Below, one piece after another: positions 26,007 through 35,025 of a DNA stretch of 64,000 nucleotides. This DNA is from CALBJU01 sp965247125 (GTDB lineage Bacteria; Bacteroidota; Rhodothermia; Rhodothermales; UBA10348). The notes under the pieces were generated by a model. The model did not search any database, was not told the DNA's origin, and was given only the letters and a program-made list of their open reading frames with translations. Location of the stretch: positions 1,488,001 through 1,552,000 of the forward strand of contig CBDFGO010000002.1 of NCBI GenBank assembly GCA_965247125.1, given 5' to 3'. Position numbers and translations under genes: made by a program. The number at the start of each line of letters is the position of its first letter. Position 1 is the first letter of the stretch.

Positions 26007-27782
26007 CTACCGGTCTCGTTTTTTCCTTTTGGGAGCGCCTTTATTTACGTTTTTACGTTTTTTGGATTTAGAACCCGAGTTCTTCTTCTTTTTGTCCCGC
26101 TCAAGCCTGGTGATATTGAGTTTCTGGTCACAGACCCAGGTCTTCTTGAGATCCTGGAACACCTCGTAGGGCATGCCCTTCGGAAGATCGACAAGAGAGT
26201 ATTCTTCCTGAATGTCGAGATTTGCGATGTACCGGGATTCAAGCCCTGCTTCATTGGCGATGGCGCCCACGATGTTGCCCGCATTCGCATCATGCTTCAG
26301 TCCGACCTCAATACGGAATCGCTCCATACCAGGCGCGGGCCTGGTCCGCGAAGCGCGACGGGCGGACTCCTCTCGATCGGGAGAAGGACCGGACTCCGCA
26401 CGGGTGCGCTGAGGTTTTGCCCTTTCTCTGTCAGGCTTCAACCACATTTCCCGCTCTCCCATCGACAACTTGGCCAGCGCAGCCGCGATTTCGAGGGCCG
26501 GAACGTTGTGCTCCTGTTGATATTGTTCGAGAAGGCTGCGCATGAAATTGAGTTCACCAGCGGCCACGGTGTCACTGATTTTCTGTTTGAAATCTGCGAT
26601 CCGCTTGTTGTTGACCATCTCTACTGTGGGCAACTTCAGAGGCTCAATTTCGTGCCGGGTCGCTCTTTCGATGGCCTTCAGCAGCCGTCTTTCTCTGGGT
26701 GCGACAAATAAAATGGCTTCGCCAGTACGCCCAGCTCGACCCGTCCGGCTAATTCTGTGGATGTACGCCTCCGTTCCGTTCGGGATATCATAGTTGATCA
26801 CATGACTGATTCTTTCCACATCAAGGCCACGTGCAGCGACGTCGGTAGCAACCAGAACATCCAGTGAACCCTTTTTCAAACGCTGTATCATGAGTTCGCG
26901 CTGTTTCTGAGGCATGTCGCCGTTGAGCGCAGCCGCCGCATACCCTCGAGCTTCAAGTTTTTCAGCCAATCTCGTCGTGGCCAATCTCGTCCGCACAAAC
27001 ATCAGAATTGCGTCGAAGGGCTCTACTTCGAGGATCCTCGTCAGAGCATCCAGTTTGTGTAAGCCGCTGACCAACCAGTAGCGCTGACGAATGGTGTCAG
27101 CAGTGGCTGTTCGCGTCTTGATGGAAATTTCCTGCGCATCACTCAGATGACGTTGAGCGATGCGTTTGATTTCTTTCGGCATCGTTGCCGAGAAGAGCGC
27201 CATTTGGCGGCTTTCCGGCGTCTGTTCTAGAATCCACTCAACATCGTCAATAAAACCCATGCGCAGCATTTCATCGGCCTCGTCGAGGACCAACGCCTGC
27301 AGTCCGTCCAGCTTGAGCTTCCCTTTGCGCATATGGTCCATCACTCTTCCAGGAGTACCCACAACCACGTGGACGCCTCGCCTGAGCTGCCTGAGCTGTC
27401 CCGAATAATCCTGGCCTCCGTAGATGGGAAGCACATGGAATCCTTCTATGTGGGATGCATAGCGTTGAAAAGCCTCGGCCACCTGGATGGCGAGTTCTCG
27501 GGTCGGGGTGAGGACCATCACCTGTACTTTCCGTCCCTTGATGTCAATTCTGGACAGAAGAGGCAGTGCAAACGCAGCCGTCTTACCCGTGCCAGTAGGC
27601 GCGCGTCCGATCAGATCTCTACCCTCCAGCAGGGGTGGAATGGCCTGAGCCTGGATGGCGGAAGGAGTCTCGTATCCAACCTCATTTACCGCGGCCATCA
27701 GGGATGCCGGCAAATTCAGATCATCGAAGTTCGTTACAGGAGGGGTGACGTCGGACATGGAACTCTTGGGGTGGGATGACAC
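26007..27782 (-). CDS. deaD: DEAD-box RNA helicase, DeaD/CsdA-like
   Basis: 591 residues. The helicase core holds APTGTGKTAAF, PTRELAIQVAEA, VLDEADEMLRMGF, SATMP, ATDVAARGLDV and HRISRTGRAGR. A linker rich in Arg, Glu and Pro follows (near 450-485), then a DbpA/CsdA-type RNA-binding domain (RFRIEVGLKHDANAGNIVGA) and a very basic lysine-rich tail. This layout is that of DeaD, which helps ribosome assembly and mRNA turnover in the cold. It is likely autonomous. Either the first Met or the one nine codons in (27758) could be the start. Larger than and distinct from the RhlE-like helicase at 20571. Confidence 0.92.
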   Translation of the reverse strand: MSSHPKSSMSDVTPPVTNFDDLNLPASLMAAVNEVGYETPSAIQAQAIPPLLEGRDLIGRAPTGTGKTAAFALPLLSRIDIKGRKVQVMVLTPTRELAIQVAEAFQRYASHIEGFHVLPIYGGQDYSGQLRQLRRGVHVVVGTPGRVMDHMRKGKLKLDGLQALVLDEADEMLRMGFIDDVEWILEQTPESRQMALFSATMPKEIKRIAQRHLSDAQEISIKTRTATADTIRQRYWLVSGLHKLDALTRILEVEPFDAILMFVRTRLATTRLAEKLEARGYAAAALNGDMPQKQRELMIQRLKKGSLDVLVATDVAARGLDVERISHVINYDIPNGTEAYIHRISRTGRAGRTGEAILFVAPRERRLLKAIERATRHEIEPLKLPTVEMVNNKRIADFKQKISDTVAAGELNFMRSLLEQYQQEHNVPALEIAAALAKLSMGEREMWLKPDRERAKPQRTRAESGPSPDREESARRASRTRPAPGMERFRIEVGLKHDANAGNIVGAIANEAGLESRYIANLDIQEEYSLVDLPKGMPYEVFQDLKKTWVCDQKLNITRLERDKKKKNSGSKSKKRKNVNKGAPKRKKRDR

Positions 27783-28011
27783 AGCCCGGCCGAAAAGTTG
27801 GCCAAGCAGAGAAGTATAGCGCCCCGTCTGATGTCAGCCACCATTTCGAGGGAGAAGAATGGGTTGAAAAAAGCCGAAGTTTGTGCTGAGGATACCCATT
27901 TGCTGCTGCCGGAGGGCGATTAAAACCGATTCCAACCGAGCGGAGTCCCTCCGATCTACCTCTTCGGAATGAACCACCTTTCGATCCAGAGTGTTACACT
28001 AACTCAAACCG

Positions 28012-29148
28012 ATGTTTCTGACCGTTAGAGAGATTCAGACCGTGTCCGCGATCATCCATCATATCTGTAGTGCCGTTCCTGAGACGACGTATCCTCAGGA
28101 ACTGATAGGCGAGACAATGCTCAGACAGATGGACGCCGGGAGCAAGGGCGCTCGCCTCCTGAACAGGATTTACAGGCACTCGGGGATCGATCGGCGCCAC
28201 AGCGTGATCAAGGACTATCGTCATGGCGAAGGAGACGGTCTTTTCTTTGATGTTGATGACGGAAGATTCCTGTCCCCCTCTACGAAAGCGCGAAACGACC
28301 TGTACACCATCGAAGCCCGAAAACTGTTTTCAGAGACCGCCCGAAAGGTGATCACGGGGTGCCCTGGCATAGATTTCGTCGACATCACCCACGTTATCAC
28401 GGTGTCTTGCACAGGTTTTTTCGCACCCGGTCCAGATTTTTACGTTGTTCGAGATCTCGAATTGGCGCCGTCGACACAACGATTCCATATTGGATTTATG
28501 GGGTGCTATGGGGCTTTCCCGGCGCTGAAAATGGCCAGAGCATTTTGTCTTTCCGATCCCGATGCCGTCGTCCTGGTAGTCTGCCTCGAGTTGTGCACGC
28601 TGCACCTGGAGCCCTCCGAGCACATTGACGACATCATAGCCAGTTCGGTTTTCTCAGATGGAGCGTCTGGTGCAATTGTCAGTTCCAGATCACCAGAAGA
28701 GTCCAATCGATCGCTGAGAATCGAGACGCTCCTCTCAACCATTGCCCCCGACAGCGAGGGCGATATGGCCTGGACGATTGGCGACCATGGGTTCGACATG
28801 GTGTTGTCGACATACGTCCCGCGGATTCTCGGGGCGAATGTGAGCTCAATCGTCGAATCGCTCCTTCAAAGAAGCGAGTTGTCCTTCAAGGATATTAGCC
28901 ATTGGGCTATTCACCCTGGAGGCCGAGCCATTCTCGACAAGGTCCAGGAGGGACTTGAATTGGAGGAAACTGCGCTCGATCCCTCCAGAACGGTTCTGCG
29001 CGAATATGGAAATATGAGCAGCGCGACAATTCTTTTTGTGCTGGAGGAGTTTTTGAAGTCGGATCGAATGAGCTCCGGCGATACGATGTATGCCATGGCA
29101 TTTGGACCGGGTCTGACGGTCGAAAGCGCGCTTTTCGAATGTGTGTAG
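28012..29148 (+). CDS. Type III polyketide synthase (chalcone synthase family)
   Basis: 378 residues. The catalytic triad of type III PKS is clear: Cys165 in GFMGCYGAFPAL, His301 in AIHPGGRAIL and Asn334 in EYGNMSSATIL, with gatekeeper-like Phe in VFSDGASG. These homodimeric enzymes extend an acyl-CoA starter with malonyl-CoA and cyclise the chain to pyrones or resorcinols. It is the first of three tightly packed genes with a methyltransferase and a flavin monooxygenase, the same trio as Streptomyces srsABC, which makes alkylresorcinols and methylated quinones. GTG at 28042 is an alternative start that gives the family's usual N-terminus. The product is probably a phenolic lipid or quinone; this is inferred. 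Confidence 0.92.
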   Translation: MFLTVREIQTVSAIIHHICSAVPETTYPQELIGETMLRQMDAGSKGARLLNRIYRHSGIDRRHSVIKDYRHGEGDGLFFDVDDGRFLSPSTKARNDLYTIEARKLFSETARKVITGCPGIDFVDITHVITVSCTGFFAPGPDFYVVRDLELAPSTQRFHIGFMGCYGAFPALKMARAFCLSDPDAVVLVVCLELCTLHLEPSEHIDDIIASSVFSDGASGAIVSSRSPEESNRSLRIETLLSTIAPDSEGDMAWTIGDHGFDMVLSTYVPRILGANVSSIVESLLQRSELSFKDISHWAIHPGGRAILDKVQEGLELEETALDPSRTVLREYGNMSSATILFVLEEFLKSDRMSSGDTMYAMAFGPGLTVESALFECV

Positions 29149-29838
29149 ATGCCAACTATTTTTCTTCGAAATAGACAACCCGATCTGTCAGAACACATGG
29201 ACGACCCAGGGTGTGATCTGCGGATGCTCTACAACACCTACGCGCAGTTCGGTTACGTAAATGGAGCCTTCGCCGGCTGGCATCGCATCTACAAGCAATG
29301 GATCCGACCGCTTCTTACCGGCGCTCCCTCGCGGCTGCTGGACATCGGATGTGGCGGTGGAGATCTGGTCGAACGACTCGCGAAATGGACCTTGAGAGAC
29401 GGATTGAAGGTCGATATCACGGCGGCTGATCCAGATAATCGAGCGGTGGATTATCTGAACGGCAGAGAGCTCCCTCGAAATATAACTGCGCTCCAGGCTA
29501 CGTCAGCGGATCTCGCTGCAGAGGGACAGAGCTATGATGTGGTCATATCAAACCACGTGATCCATCACCTGAGCAACCAGGAGCTTCAACGGTTTCTCCA
29601 TGATTCCAGGAAGCTGGCAACCAAATTGGCGCTGCACAATGATATACGTCGCGACGATCTCGCCTATCTGGGATTCATCCCGACCCAACTCTTGTTCCGG
29701 CGCTCCTTCATCACCGTGGATGGTCTTACTTCCATCCGGAGATCATACCTACCCGGCGAGTTGCGGCGCGTCATTCCCGATTCGTGGCGCGTTCAGTCGA
29801 TGCCACTCTTTCGAAATCTTCTGTACTGGAATCCATGA
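29149..29838 (+). CDS. SAM-dependent methyltransferase of the type III PKS operon
   Basis: 229 residues. The Rossmann motif I LLDIGCGGGDLVERL near residue 63 and the acidic loop ITAADPDNRAV near 95 identify a class I SAM methyltransferase; ISNHVIHHLSNQEL near 132 is typical of small-molecule enzymes. Its start directly abuts the PKS stop, and its stop overlaps the next start (ATGA), so the three genes are translationally coupled. By analogy with SrsB it would methylate the polyketide ring (O- or C-), but the site cannot be predicted. An ATG 15 codons later (29194) is a possible start. Confidence 0.87.
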   Translation: MPTIFLRNRQPDLSEHMDDPGCDLRMLYNTYAQFGYVNGAFAGWHRIYKQWIRPLLTGAPSRLLDIGCGGGDLVERLAKWTLRDGLKVDITAADPDNRAVDYLNGRELPRNITALQATSADLAAEGQSYDVVISNHVIHHLSNQELQRFLHDSRKLATKLALHNDIRRDDLAYLGFIPTQLLFRRSFITVDGLTSIRRSYLPGELRRVIPDSWRVQSMPLFRNLLYWNP

Positions 29839-30989
29839 ACGGTAAGCACACCGATGTAATTATCGTGGGAGGTGGCCCGGTCGGCCTCTTTCTGGCGTGC
29901 CTTTTGTTGCAGAGGGGAATTTCATGCGTGATTCTTGAGCAACGAGAAGAACCCTCCCGGCATACACGATCCCTTGGAATTCATCCGCCTGCCCTCGAGC
30001 GACTGGCAGAAGTGGGAATTGCCAAAGAATTGATTGAGAAGGCTGTTCAGATTACCGAAGGACGGGCCTTCGCGGGATCGACGCTTCTGGGGTCGATGAC
30101 CTTCGAATCCTGTCCACTACCCTACCAATTTATTCTGGCACTCCCCCAGTTCATCACGGAAGCGATTCTGGAGAAGAAACTGGAGGAACTTGACGATTCC
30201 GCGCTGCACCGGGGCACTACGGTTACCGAGGTATCCGACAGAGAAGATCATGTGATCGTTCTGGCAGCCATGGGGGGACAAAAAGTCAGCTATCGTTCCA
30301 CTTACGTCGTCGGATGCGACGGTTTTAACAGCCAGGTTCGACAATCGGCGAAAATCGACTTCCTCGGAAGCAGATACACGGACACGTATGTGATGGGAGA
30401 TTTTGAGGATGAGTCTAATCTCGGCTCACAAGCCGGGATTTTTCTGACAAAAAAAGGTGTCGTTGAGTCGATCCCACTGCCTGGAAATGTCCGAAGATGG
30501 GTAGCAAAAACGAAGACGCTCCTTGAAGATGCGTCGCCCGATACGTTGGCGAAGATTATCCAGAAAAGAACCAGCTATCAGGTACGAAGCCAGACGTGTT
30601 CAATGATCAGCGCATTTTCCGTGTATCACTATCTAGCCACGGAGCTGGTCCGCGGACGAATCCTGCTGGCCGGAGATGCGGCCCACGTTGTCAGCCCGAT
30701 CGGTGGTCAGGGCATGAATCTGGGTTGGCTTGGAGCGTGGACCCTTAGCACCGCGTTGGCCGGGGCAGTCCAGAATTCCAAGTCAGCAGGTTCGCTCTTC
30801 AGCTCTTATTCTGAATCTCAACGACGAGCCGCCATCACGGTAAGGAAACGATCTGAATTCAATATGTGGATGGCTCGAGAGGGTCCCCTCTTACCCTTGA
30901 AGGTGAGTCTGGTGAAGTTGACTTTGGCTTCCAGGTGGCGATCATATTTCGCCAACATGTTCACCATGCGAGGGATTCAGTCTCAATAA
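29835..30989 (+). CDS. FAD-dependent aromatic hydroxylase of the type III PKS operon
   Basis: 384 residues from the ATG at 29835, which overlaps the methyltransferase stop by four bases. The three signatures of group A flavoprotein monooxygenases are present: VIIVGGGPVGLFLACLLLQ near residue 8, VVGCDGFNSQVRQS near 155 (DG motif) and LLAGDAAHVVSPIGGQGMNL near 280 (GD motif). The family hydroxylates phenols with NADPH and oxygen. As in SrsC, it would hydroxylate the resorcinol ring so that it can oxidise to a quinone. A terminator is not obvious; the gene converges with csaA 30 bp later. Confidence 0.9.
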   Translation: MNGKHTDVIIVGGGPVGLFLACLLLQRGISCVILEQREEPSRHTRSLGIHPPALERLAEVGIAKELIEKAVQITEGRAFAGSTLLGSMTFESCPLPYQFILALPQFITEAILEKKLEELDDSALHRGTTVTEVSDREDHVIVLAAMGGQKVSYRSTYVVGCDGFNSQVRQSAKIDFLGSRYTDTYVMGDFEDESNLGSQAGIFLTKKGVVESIPLPGNVRRWVAKTKTLLEDASPDTLAKIIQKRTSYQVRSQTCSMISAFSVYHYLATELVRGRILLAGDAAHVVSPIGGQGMNLGWLGAWTLSTALAGAVQNSKSAGSLFSSYSESQRRAAITVRKRSEFNMWMAREGPLLPLKVSLVKLTLASRWRSYFANMFTMRGIQSQ

Positions 30990-31019
30990 AACAAAAAGAC
31001 CGCTTTCGTGGCATGTAAG

Positions 31020-31373
31020 TCAGCCTGCCCGTGTGCCATTGGGCACGGGGCGCTCGGGCATTACAAGACACGGGACAATCCCGTCATCATATCCGATATC
31101 AAACAGCATCCCCTGCGAAACTTCGCCCGCCATCTTCTTTTCGGGCAAGTTCAGGATGAAGAGCGCCTGCATCCCTTCTATCTCAGTCGGATCTTCCCGC
31201 TCCTTCTTTATCCCCGCCAGGATGGATCGTGTGTGATCTCCAAAGTCCACGATCAGTTTCATCAATTTATTCGAAGCTGGAATGGGCAATACTTCGGTAA
31301 TTGTCCCCACTCGAATATCAAGTTTTGCGAAGTCCTCGAAAGCGATGGTCTCTTTGATCTGGGCTGGTTTCAT
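31020..31373 (-). CDS. csaA: CsaA-like tRNA-binding domain protein
   Basis: 117 residues, a single OB-fold tRNA-binding domain of the CsaA/MetG C-terminal type (FEDFAKLDIRVGTITEV, ILAGIKKEREDP, ALFILNLPEKKMAGEVSQGM, LVMPERPVPNGTRAG). In Bacillus, CsaA is described as a chaperone-like protein linked to secretion; homologues also bind tRNA. It is a cytoplasmic homodimer in known cases. Its start overlaps the stop of the SRPBCC gene by four bases (ATGA), so it is the third gene of a minus-strand operon. Why it is linked to an amidohydrolase is unclear. Confidence 0.9.
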   Translation of the reverse strand: MKPAQIKETIAFEDFAKLDIRVGTITEVLPIPASNKLMKLIVDFGDHTRSILAGIKKEREDPTEIEGMQALFILNLPEKKMAGEVSQGMLFDIGYDDGIVPCLVMPERPVPNGTRAG

Positions 31374-31918
31374 TTCGAACTATCTACCTCCGCGAACGCT
31401 CTCCGTTCGGCTTCTTTTTTGATGACGCGCAGCATCTCACGGCGAATGATCGCGCTGAATGGACCCACAACCAACCAATACAATCGAAAACGCCTGTAAC
31501 TTCCTCGATCGAGACACTGAATGCGCGTTTCTGTGGCGACACCAGTCTGGTCATCGGTGAGAGCTTCAACGCTGAAGTTCCACGCGATCTTCGCGTATCC
31601 CGGCAGGTTGAATTGTTTGAATGTCGCCGAATTGATGTTCTGAAGGTCGCCACTGGGTCTCCAGGGCCTACCGATCAATCCAAGCACCAGCTCCTCGTCA
31701 GTAATTTCTCCCAGCAATGCAAATCCACTCCACTGGAGCCTCCGCAATGTTATTACCGAAGACGGTAACCCTCGAAGACGAAAAAGCCCCCGAATTACCC
31801 GCGATCTACCCAAATCGACAGTGCTGAGCAGACCGAAAACTTCAGTCGGAGTGCTGCGAACGGTTATGTCATGCCGTTCGACCGTCTGGTATTTGGGTAA
31901 AAAATGGTCTATCAACAT
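31370..31918 (-). CDS. SRPBCC-superfamily protein, function unknown
   Basis: 182 residues from the ATG at 31918; a longer frame to 32008 would overlap the upstream gene and adds poor sequence. The pattern HDITVRSTPTEVFGLLSTVD near the start, WNFSVEALTDDQTGVATETR in the middle and a long C-terminal amphipathic helix (GPFSAIIRREMLRVIKKEAE) fit a START/SRPBCC helix-grip fold of the DUF2867-like type. Such proteins bind small hydrophobic ligands; no catalytic residues can be assigned. The gene begins 18 bp after the amidohydrolase stop and overlaps csaA by four bases. Confidence 0.65.
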   Translation of the reverse strand: MLIDHFLPKYQTVERHDITVRSTPTEVFGLLSTVDLGRSRVIRGLFRLRGLPSSVITLRRLQWSGFALLGEITDEELVLGLIGRPWRPSGDLQNINSATFKQFNLPGYAKIAWNFSVEALTDDQTGVATETRIQCLDRGSYRRFRLYWLVVGPFSAIIRREMLRVIKKEAERRAFAEVDSSK

Positions 31919-31935
31919 GCCGGTAGTATCCCATG

Positions 31936-33246
31936 TCAATTCTGACGCAGCATATTTCCGCGTGGCTGTTTGCGTCGCGGATTGTTGAGTGTAGTGGGAA
32001 TGTCCCACCTAAACAGCCCGTCCTGCTTGTAAATTTGTCCGTCCTTCATCACGAAATCGACCTCAAACAGGGCATGGACGTTCGCAAGCGGATTCGAGGG
32101 CATCGCAATGATGTCGGCGTTCCATCCCGGGGCAACTCGCCCGGTTTTTGCGCCTAGTAAGTCCGCTGCGTACATGGTGACCATCCGAAGAATGTGATCA
32201 TTGGGGAGTTCCGCATCGACATAACTGTCCAGAAACCCGATTGTCTGTTCTCCGCGGGTTTTGCCTTCCTCGTAGTAGACCACGTCCGACCCGAATGCCA
32301 TGTTGACGCCCATCGCGTAGGCTCTTTTATTGCGCTCGATGTTGCTCTGGTAGCGTCTCTCACCCAGGCGTGAGGCGGGGAAATCAGTCCCAACCAAATA
32401 AGTACCCCGTTCTTTCATGAGTCCGTAAGTCTCGTCCGAGGGATTGAATCCATGCTCGATCGAATCGACGCCGCCGAGCACGGCGTTTCGGATTCCTTCA
32501 TCACTCGTGGCGTGGGCCATCACCTTGACGCCCATGTCGTGGGCCTCTTCAACAGCCACACGGACATCTTCTTCCGAATAGATGTAGGGCTGGTTGTCGA
32601 TAATGAGCTTGATGACGGTCGCCCCGTAGTGCACATTATGACGAACGGCTTTAATGATTTCGTCGTGCGTATCCGCATAGGTGTATTCCGGATTACCCAG
32701 GCCCGGTTTCTCTGGCTGCATCTGAAACTGGCCTCCAAACGGCGCAATCATGATGCCTGCAGAAACTATGTTTGGGCCTGGTATCCATCCGCCTTCAATC
32801 GCCCTGCGCAGTGTCACATCTCCATATAGACCATTGTTGCCGGTGTCTCGCACCCACACAAATCCAGCCTCCAGCATGGAACGCGCGAGCATGGTACCCT
32901 GAGCCACCCGCATCGATGTGTCCTCGATGAGAGAGGCGTAGTAGTAGGATCCGTGATCATTGATATCGGAGCCGTCCATCTCCTGCAACGCCAGGTGCGT
33001 GTGCGCATCGATCAGTCCCGGCATGACATAGCTATTCGACAGATCCACCACCGGCGTCCCATCCGGCGCCCTGACCCGATCCCCGACGGCTGTAATCGTT
33101 CCATCTTGGACGAGTAGGGATTGGTTGTCGACGATCTGACCGTTAACAACATCAACAAGATGACCGGCACGAATAACCACTGTTTGTGCGGACGACAGGA
33201 CAGTTGTTGCGGCGAGCAAAAAAGCCGCGCAAAGAAGACCATACAT
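31936..33246 (-). CDS. Secreted metal-dependent amidohydrolase
   Basis: 436 residues from the ATG at 33246, which starts a signal peptide (GLLCAAFLLAATTVLSSAQ); the longer frame to 33318 lacks a good signal. The TIM-barrel amidohydrolase ligands are present: DAHTH near residue 80, Lys in TVIKLIID, His in VMAHAT, His in SIEHGF and Asp in FGSDVV. It resembles the imidazolonepropionase-like/Xaa-Pro dipeptidase-type group that cleaves cyclic amides or dipeptides in the periplasm. The exact substrate is unknown. It leads an operon with the SRPBCC and csaA genes. Confidence 0.87.
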   Translation of the reverse strand: MYGLLCAAFLLAATTVLSSAQTVVIRAGHLVDVVNGQIVDNQSLLVQDGTITAVGDRVRAPDGTPVVDLSNSYVMPGLIDAHTHLALQEMDGSDINDHGSYYYASLIEDTSMRVAQGTMLARSMLEAGFVWVRDTGNNGLYGDVTLRRAIEGGWIPGPNIVSAGIMIAPFGGQFQMQPEKPGLGNPEYTYADTHDEIIKAVRHNVHYGATVIKLIIDNQPYIYSEEDVRVAVEEAHDMGVKVMAHATSDEGIRNAVLGGVDSIEHGFNPSDETYGLMKERGTYLVGTDFPASRLGERRYQSNIERNKRAYAMGVNMAFGSDVVYYEEGKTRGEQTIGFLDSYVDAELPNDHILRMVTMYAADLLGAKTGRVAPGWNADIIAMPSNPLANVHALFEVDFVMKDGQIYKQDGLFRWDIPTTLNNPRRKQPRGNMLRQN

Positions 33247-33409
33247 GACTTCACCTATCAGTTGGTGGGAAGAAAAGACTGATAAGGTGAATGTAGAGGC
33301 AAACGACCCGATGGTCAACGATTCAGTCTTGCTTCAAGCAGGGTCAGCTCATTGCCGGATGTGCCGTATTTCTACTCTAGAAGGGTAGCCTCCTCGAAAG
33401 AAGTCGTGA

Positions 33410-34072
33410 TCACTTCAGAACCGCATATGCCCGGACTGGGAATGTACCAACGTCTTTAACCTTTACCGGTACAGCGTGGAACGTAAAGGACGAGTCTGGC
33501 AGACTCTCCAGATTACACATGTGCTCTATGATTGGAATATCCGCGCCCAACAATATGGTATGGACCGGACGATGTCCGGTCGCGGTATCGTCGATATTCA
33601 GCGAATCTATTCCGACCAGCGTCGCACCGGAAGATTTGAGCCACTCGGCTGCCTCTGCCGTCAAGAAAGGATTATTTTCGAAATACTGCTCTTTTCTCCA
33701 GTGCCTCGACCACCCGGTGTGAATCAGTACGGCCTTTCCGCCAACATCGACATCCGAGAACAGATCGGGACCGATACTTTTTTGATTGGGATCAGCTCGA
33801 ACGACGACTCCTTCGACTTCTGCAATGGATTCGAGGGCCAATTCCGAAATGTCGATTCCATCTGCAAATCGATGAAACGGAGAATCGATATAGGTGCCCG
33901 TGTTGACGATCATCTCGATCTTTCCGATGTGGAAGGTCGCACCTCCGTCATAGTGATCTCGTGATGCCTCTCGACTCAGATAGTCACAGATGATGGGCGC
34001 GGGAAGCCCCATGTAGGTGATCAGGCCATCCTCGACGGTGTGACTCAGGTCAATGAGCGAGAAAGAGGCCAT
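33410..34072 (-). CDS. Cyclase-family protein (kynurenine formamidase-like fold), variant metal motif
   Basis: 220 residues of the cyclase family (LIDLSHTVEDGLITYMGLPAP at the start, HTGWSRHW and GADIPIIEHMCNLESLP later). In metal-dependent members the central motif is HxGTHxDxPxH. Here it reads NTGTYIDSPFH (about residue 57-67), so the first His is Asn and the second is Tyr, while Asp and the last His remain. The protein may bind metal differently or use another mechanism. Family members hydrolyse formylkynurenine or related amides and esters. The start at 34072 fits the conserved N-terminus. It is probably cytoplasmic and monocistronic. Confidence 0.8.
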   Translation of the reverse strand: MASFSLIDLSHTVEDGLITYMGLPAPIICDYLSREASRDHYDGGATFHIGKIEMIVNTGTYIDSPFHRFADGIDISELALESIAEVEGVVVRADPNQKSIGPDLFSDVDVGGKAVLIHTGWSRHWRKEQYFENNPFLTAEAAEWLKSSGATLVGIDSLNIDDTATGHRPVHTILLGADIPIIEHMCNLESLPDSSFTFHAVPVKVKDVGTFPVRAYAVLK

Positions 34073-34114
34073 TCAGCTGCCGGTCGGTCGAAATGTTAAA
34101 TCACTCGAGACTGC

Positions 34115-34789
34115 CTATCCGTCTGTATTCACGACCGCAAAGCAGTAATACAGGCCGTTTCCGCCGGTACCCTGGAGGTTTTCCTGGCTACAGCCTCGGG
34201 AACCGTGCGCCGAATTCCAGGAGGTCGGATTTTGTCCCCCTCCCTCTCGATCGTGGTGCCCGACCCGTGCACTGCCCTCTCCGTGACTACTCCAGTTGCC
34301 GCAGGTCGTGTCGCCCTCTCCCATAGAAAGTGTCCCGTCCAGATTCGATCCTGTCAGGATGTCGTGCATGTTCGGGCTGTCTCCGCGGCCATTGATTGGC
34401 ATGCCCATCTCACTTAAGGAGGCTTCTTTGTTGAGATTTGCGTCCTCTCCGTGGAGCTCCTCGACGTCGTGCGCCACGAGAACACCCAGGGAATTATACC
34501 ATGGACCCTCGCCAATCCGATCGCGGGCATTCACGGCGTCACCGTCCTCGGTCGTGTGGGCGCTGAGATAGGCATACCACGATTTATCCTCCGAGCCAAC
34601 GGCTTCAGCAAGCATTTGACAATACCCGTCGGCTCCCTCGAGACCGCCGAGATCAGCACCGTTTCCGGGACCGACGCTTGTCAGGAAAAAACTCATGTTT
34701 TCATCAGCAGAAAAATCCTGGCCCTGAATATCAGGTGCCGAGAGGAGTGCGAGCGATGCGAATACGATAAACACGGACGAGGATTTCAT
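34115..34789 (-). CDS. Secreted lectin-like protein (DUF1554-type)
   Basis: 224 residues from the ATG at 34789, which opens a signal peptide (MKSSSVFIVFASLALLSAP, cleavage near IQGQ). Upstream extension of the frame to 35152 lacks any protein-like character and overlaps the next divergent gene. The body (SFFLTSVGPGNGADLGGLEG, ADGYCQMLAEAVGSEDKSWY, YLSA) matches small secreted lectin-like domains of the DUF1554 type, with Cys pairs (YCQML, TCGNW, RGCSQ, YYCFAV) suited to disulfides. Binding to a glycan or protein on the surface is likely; no catalytic residues are seen. It has no T9SS tail. Confidence 0.75.
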   Translation of the reverse strand: MKSSSVFIVFASLALLSAPDIQGQDFSADENMSFFLTSVGPGNGADLGGLEGADGYCQMLAEAVGSEDKSWYAYLSAHTTEDGDAVNARDRIGEGPWYNSLGVLVAHDVEELHGEDANLNKEASLSEMGMPINGRGDSPNMHDILTGSNLDGTLSMGEGDTTCGNWSSHGEGSARVGHHDREGGGQNPTSWNSAHGSRGCSQENLQGTGGNGLYYCFAVVNTDG

Positions 34790-35025
34790 TGGACCTACCG
34801 GAATGTCGATGGGGTGCGGTGGCCTGCTGAGGCCGAGACTTGAACGTAACCGTAACCGGCGAAAGAACCAATTCGCCACCCCGTGCAGAAATTGGCTCTC
34901 ACATTTCTCAAAAACGGGGCTTCTGACGCGCCTTGGTTTTTGGGGGCCAGCCTTCCAAACTTCTGGATTGATTAACGCTCTCAACCCCAAAATCATATAT
35001 TGAACGCACTTTCCCGGAAGATCCC

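Noticed and set aside
31026..31050. Terminator hairpin (CCCGTGTGCC / GGGCACGGGG) between the monooxygenase and csaA genes
   Set aside because: It lies inside the csaA coding end and has no T run on either side.
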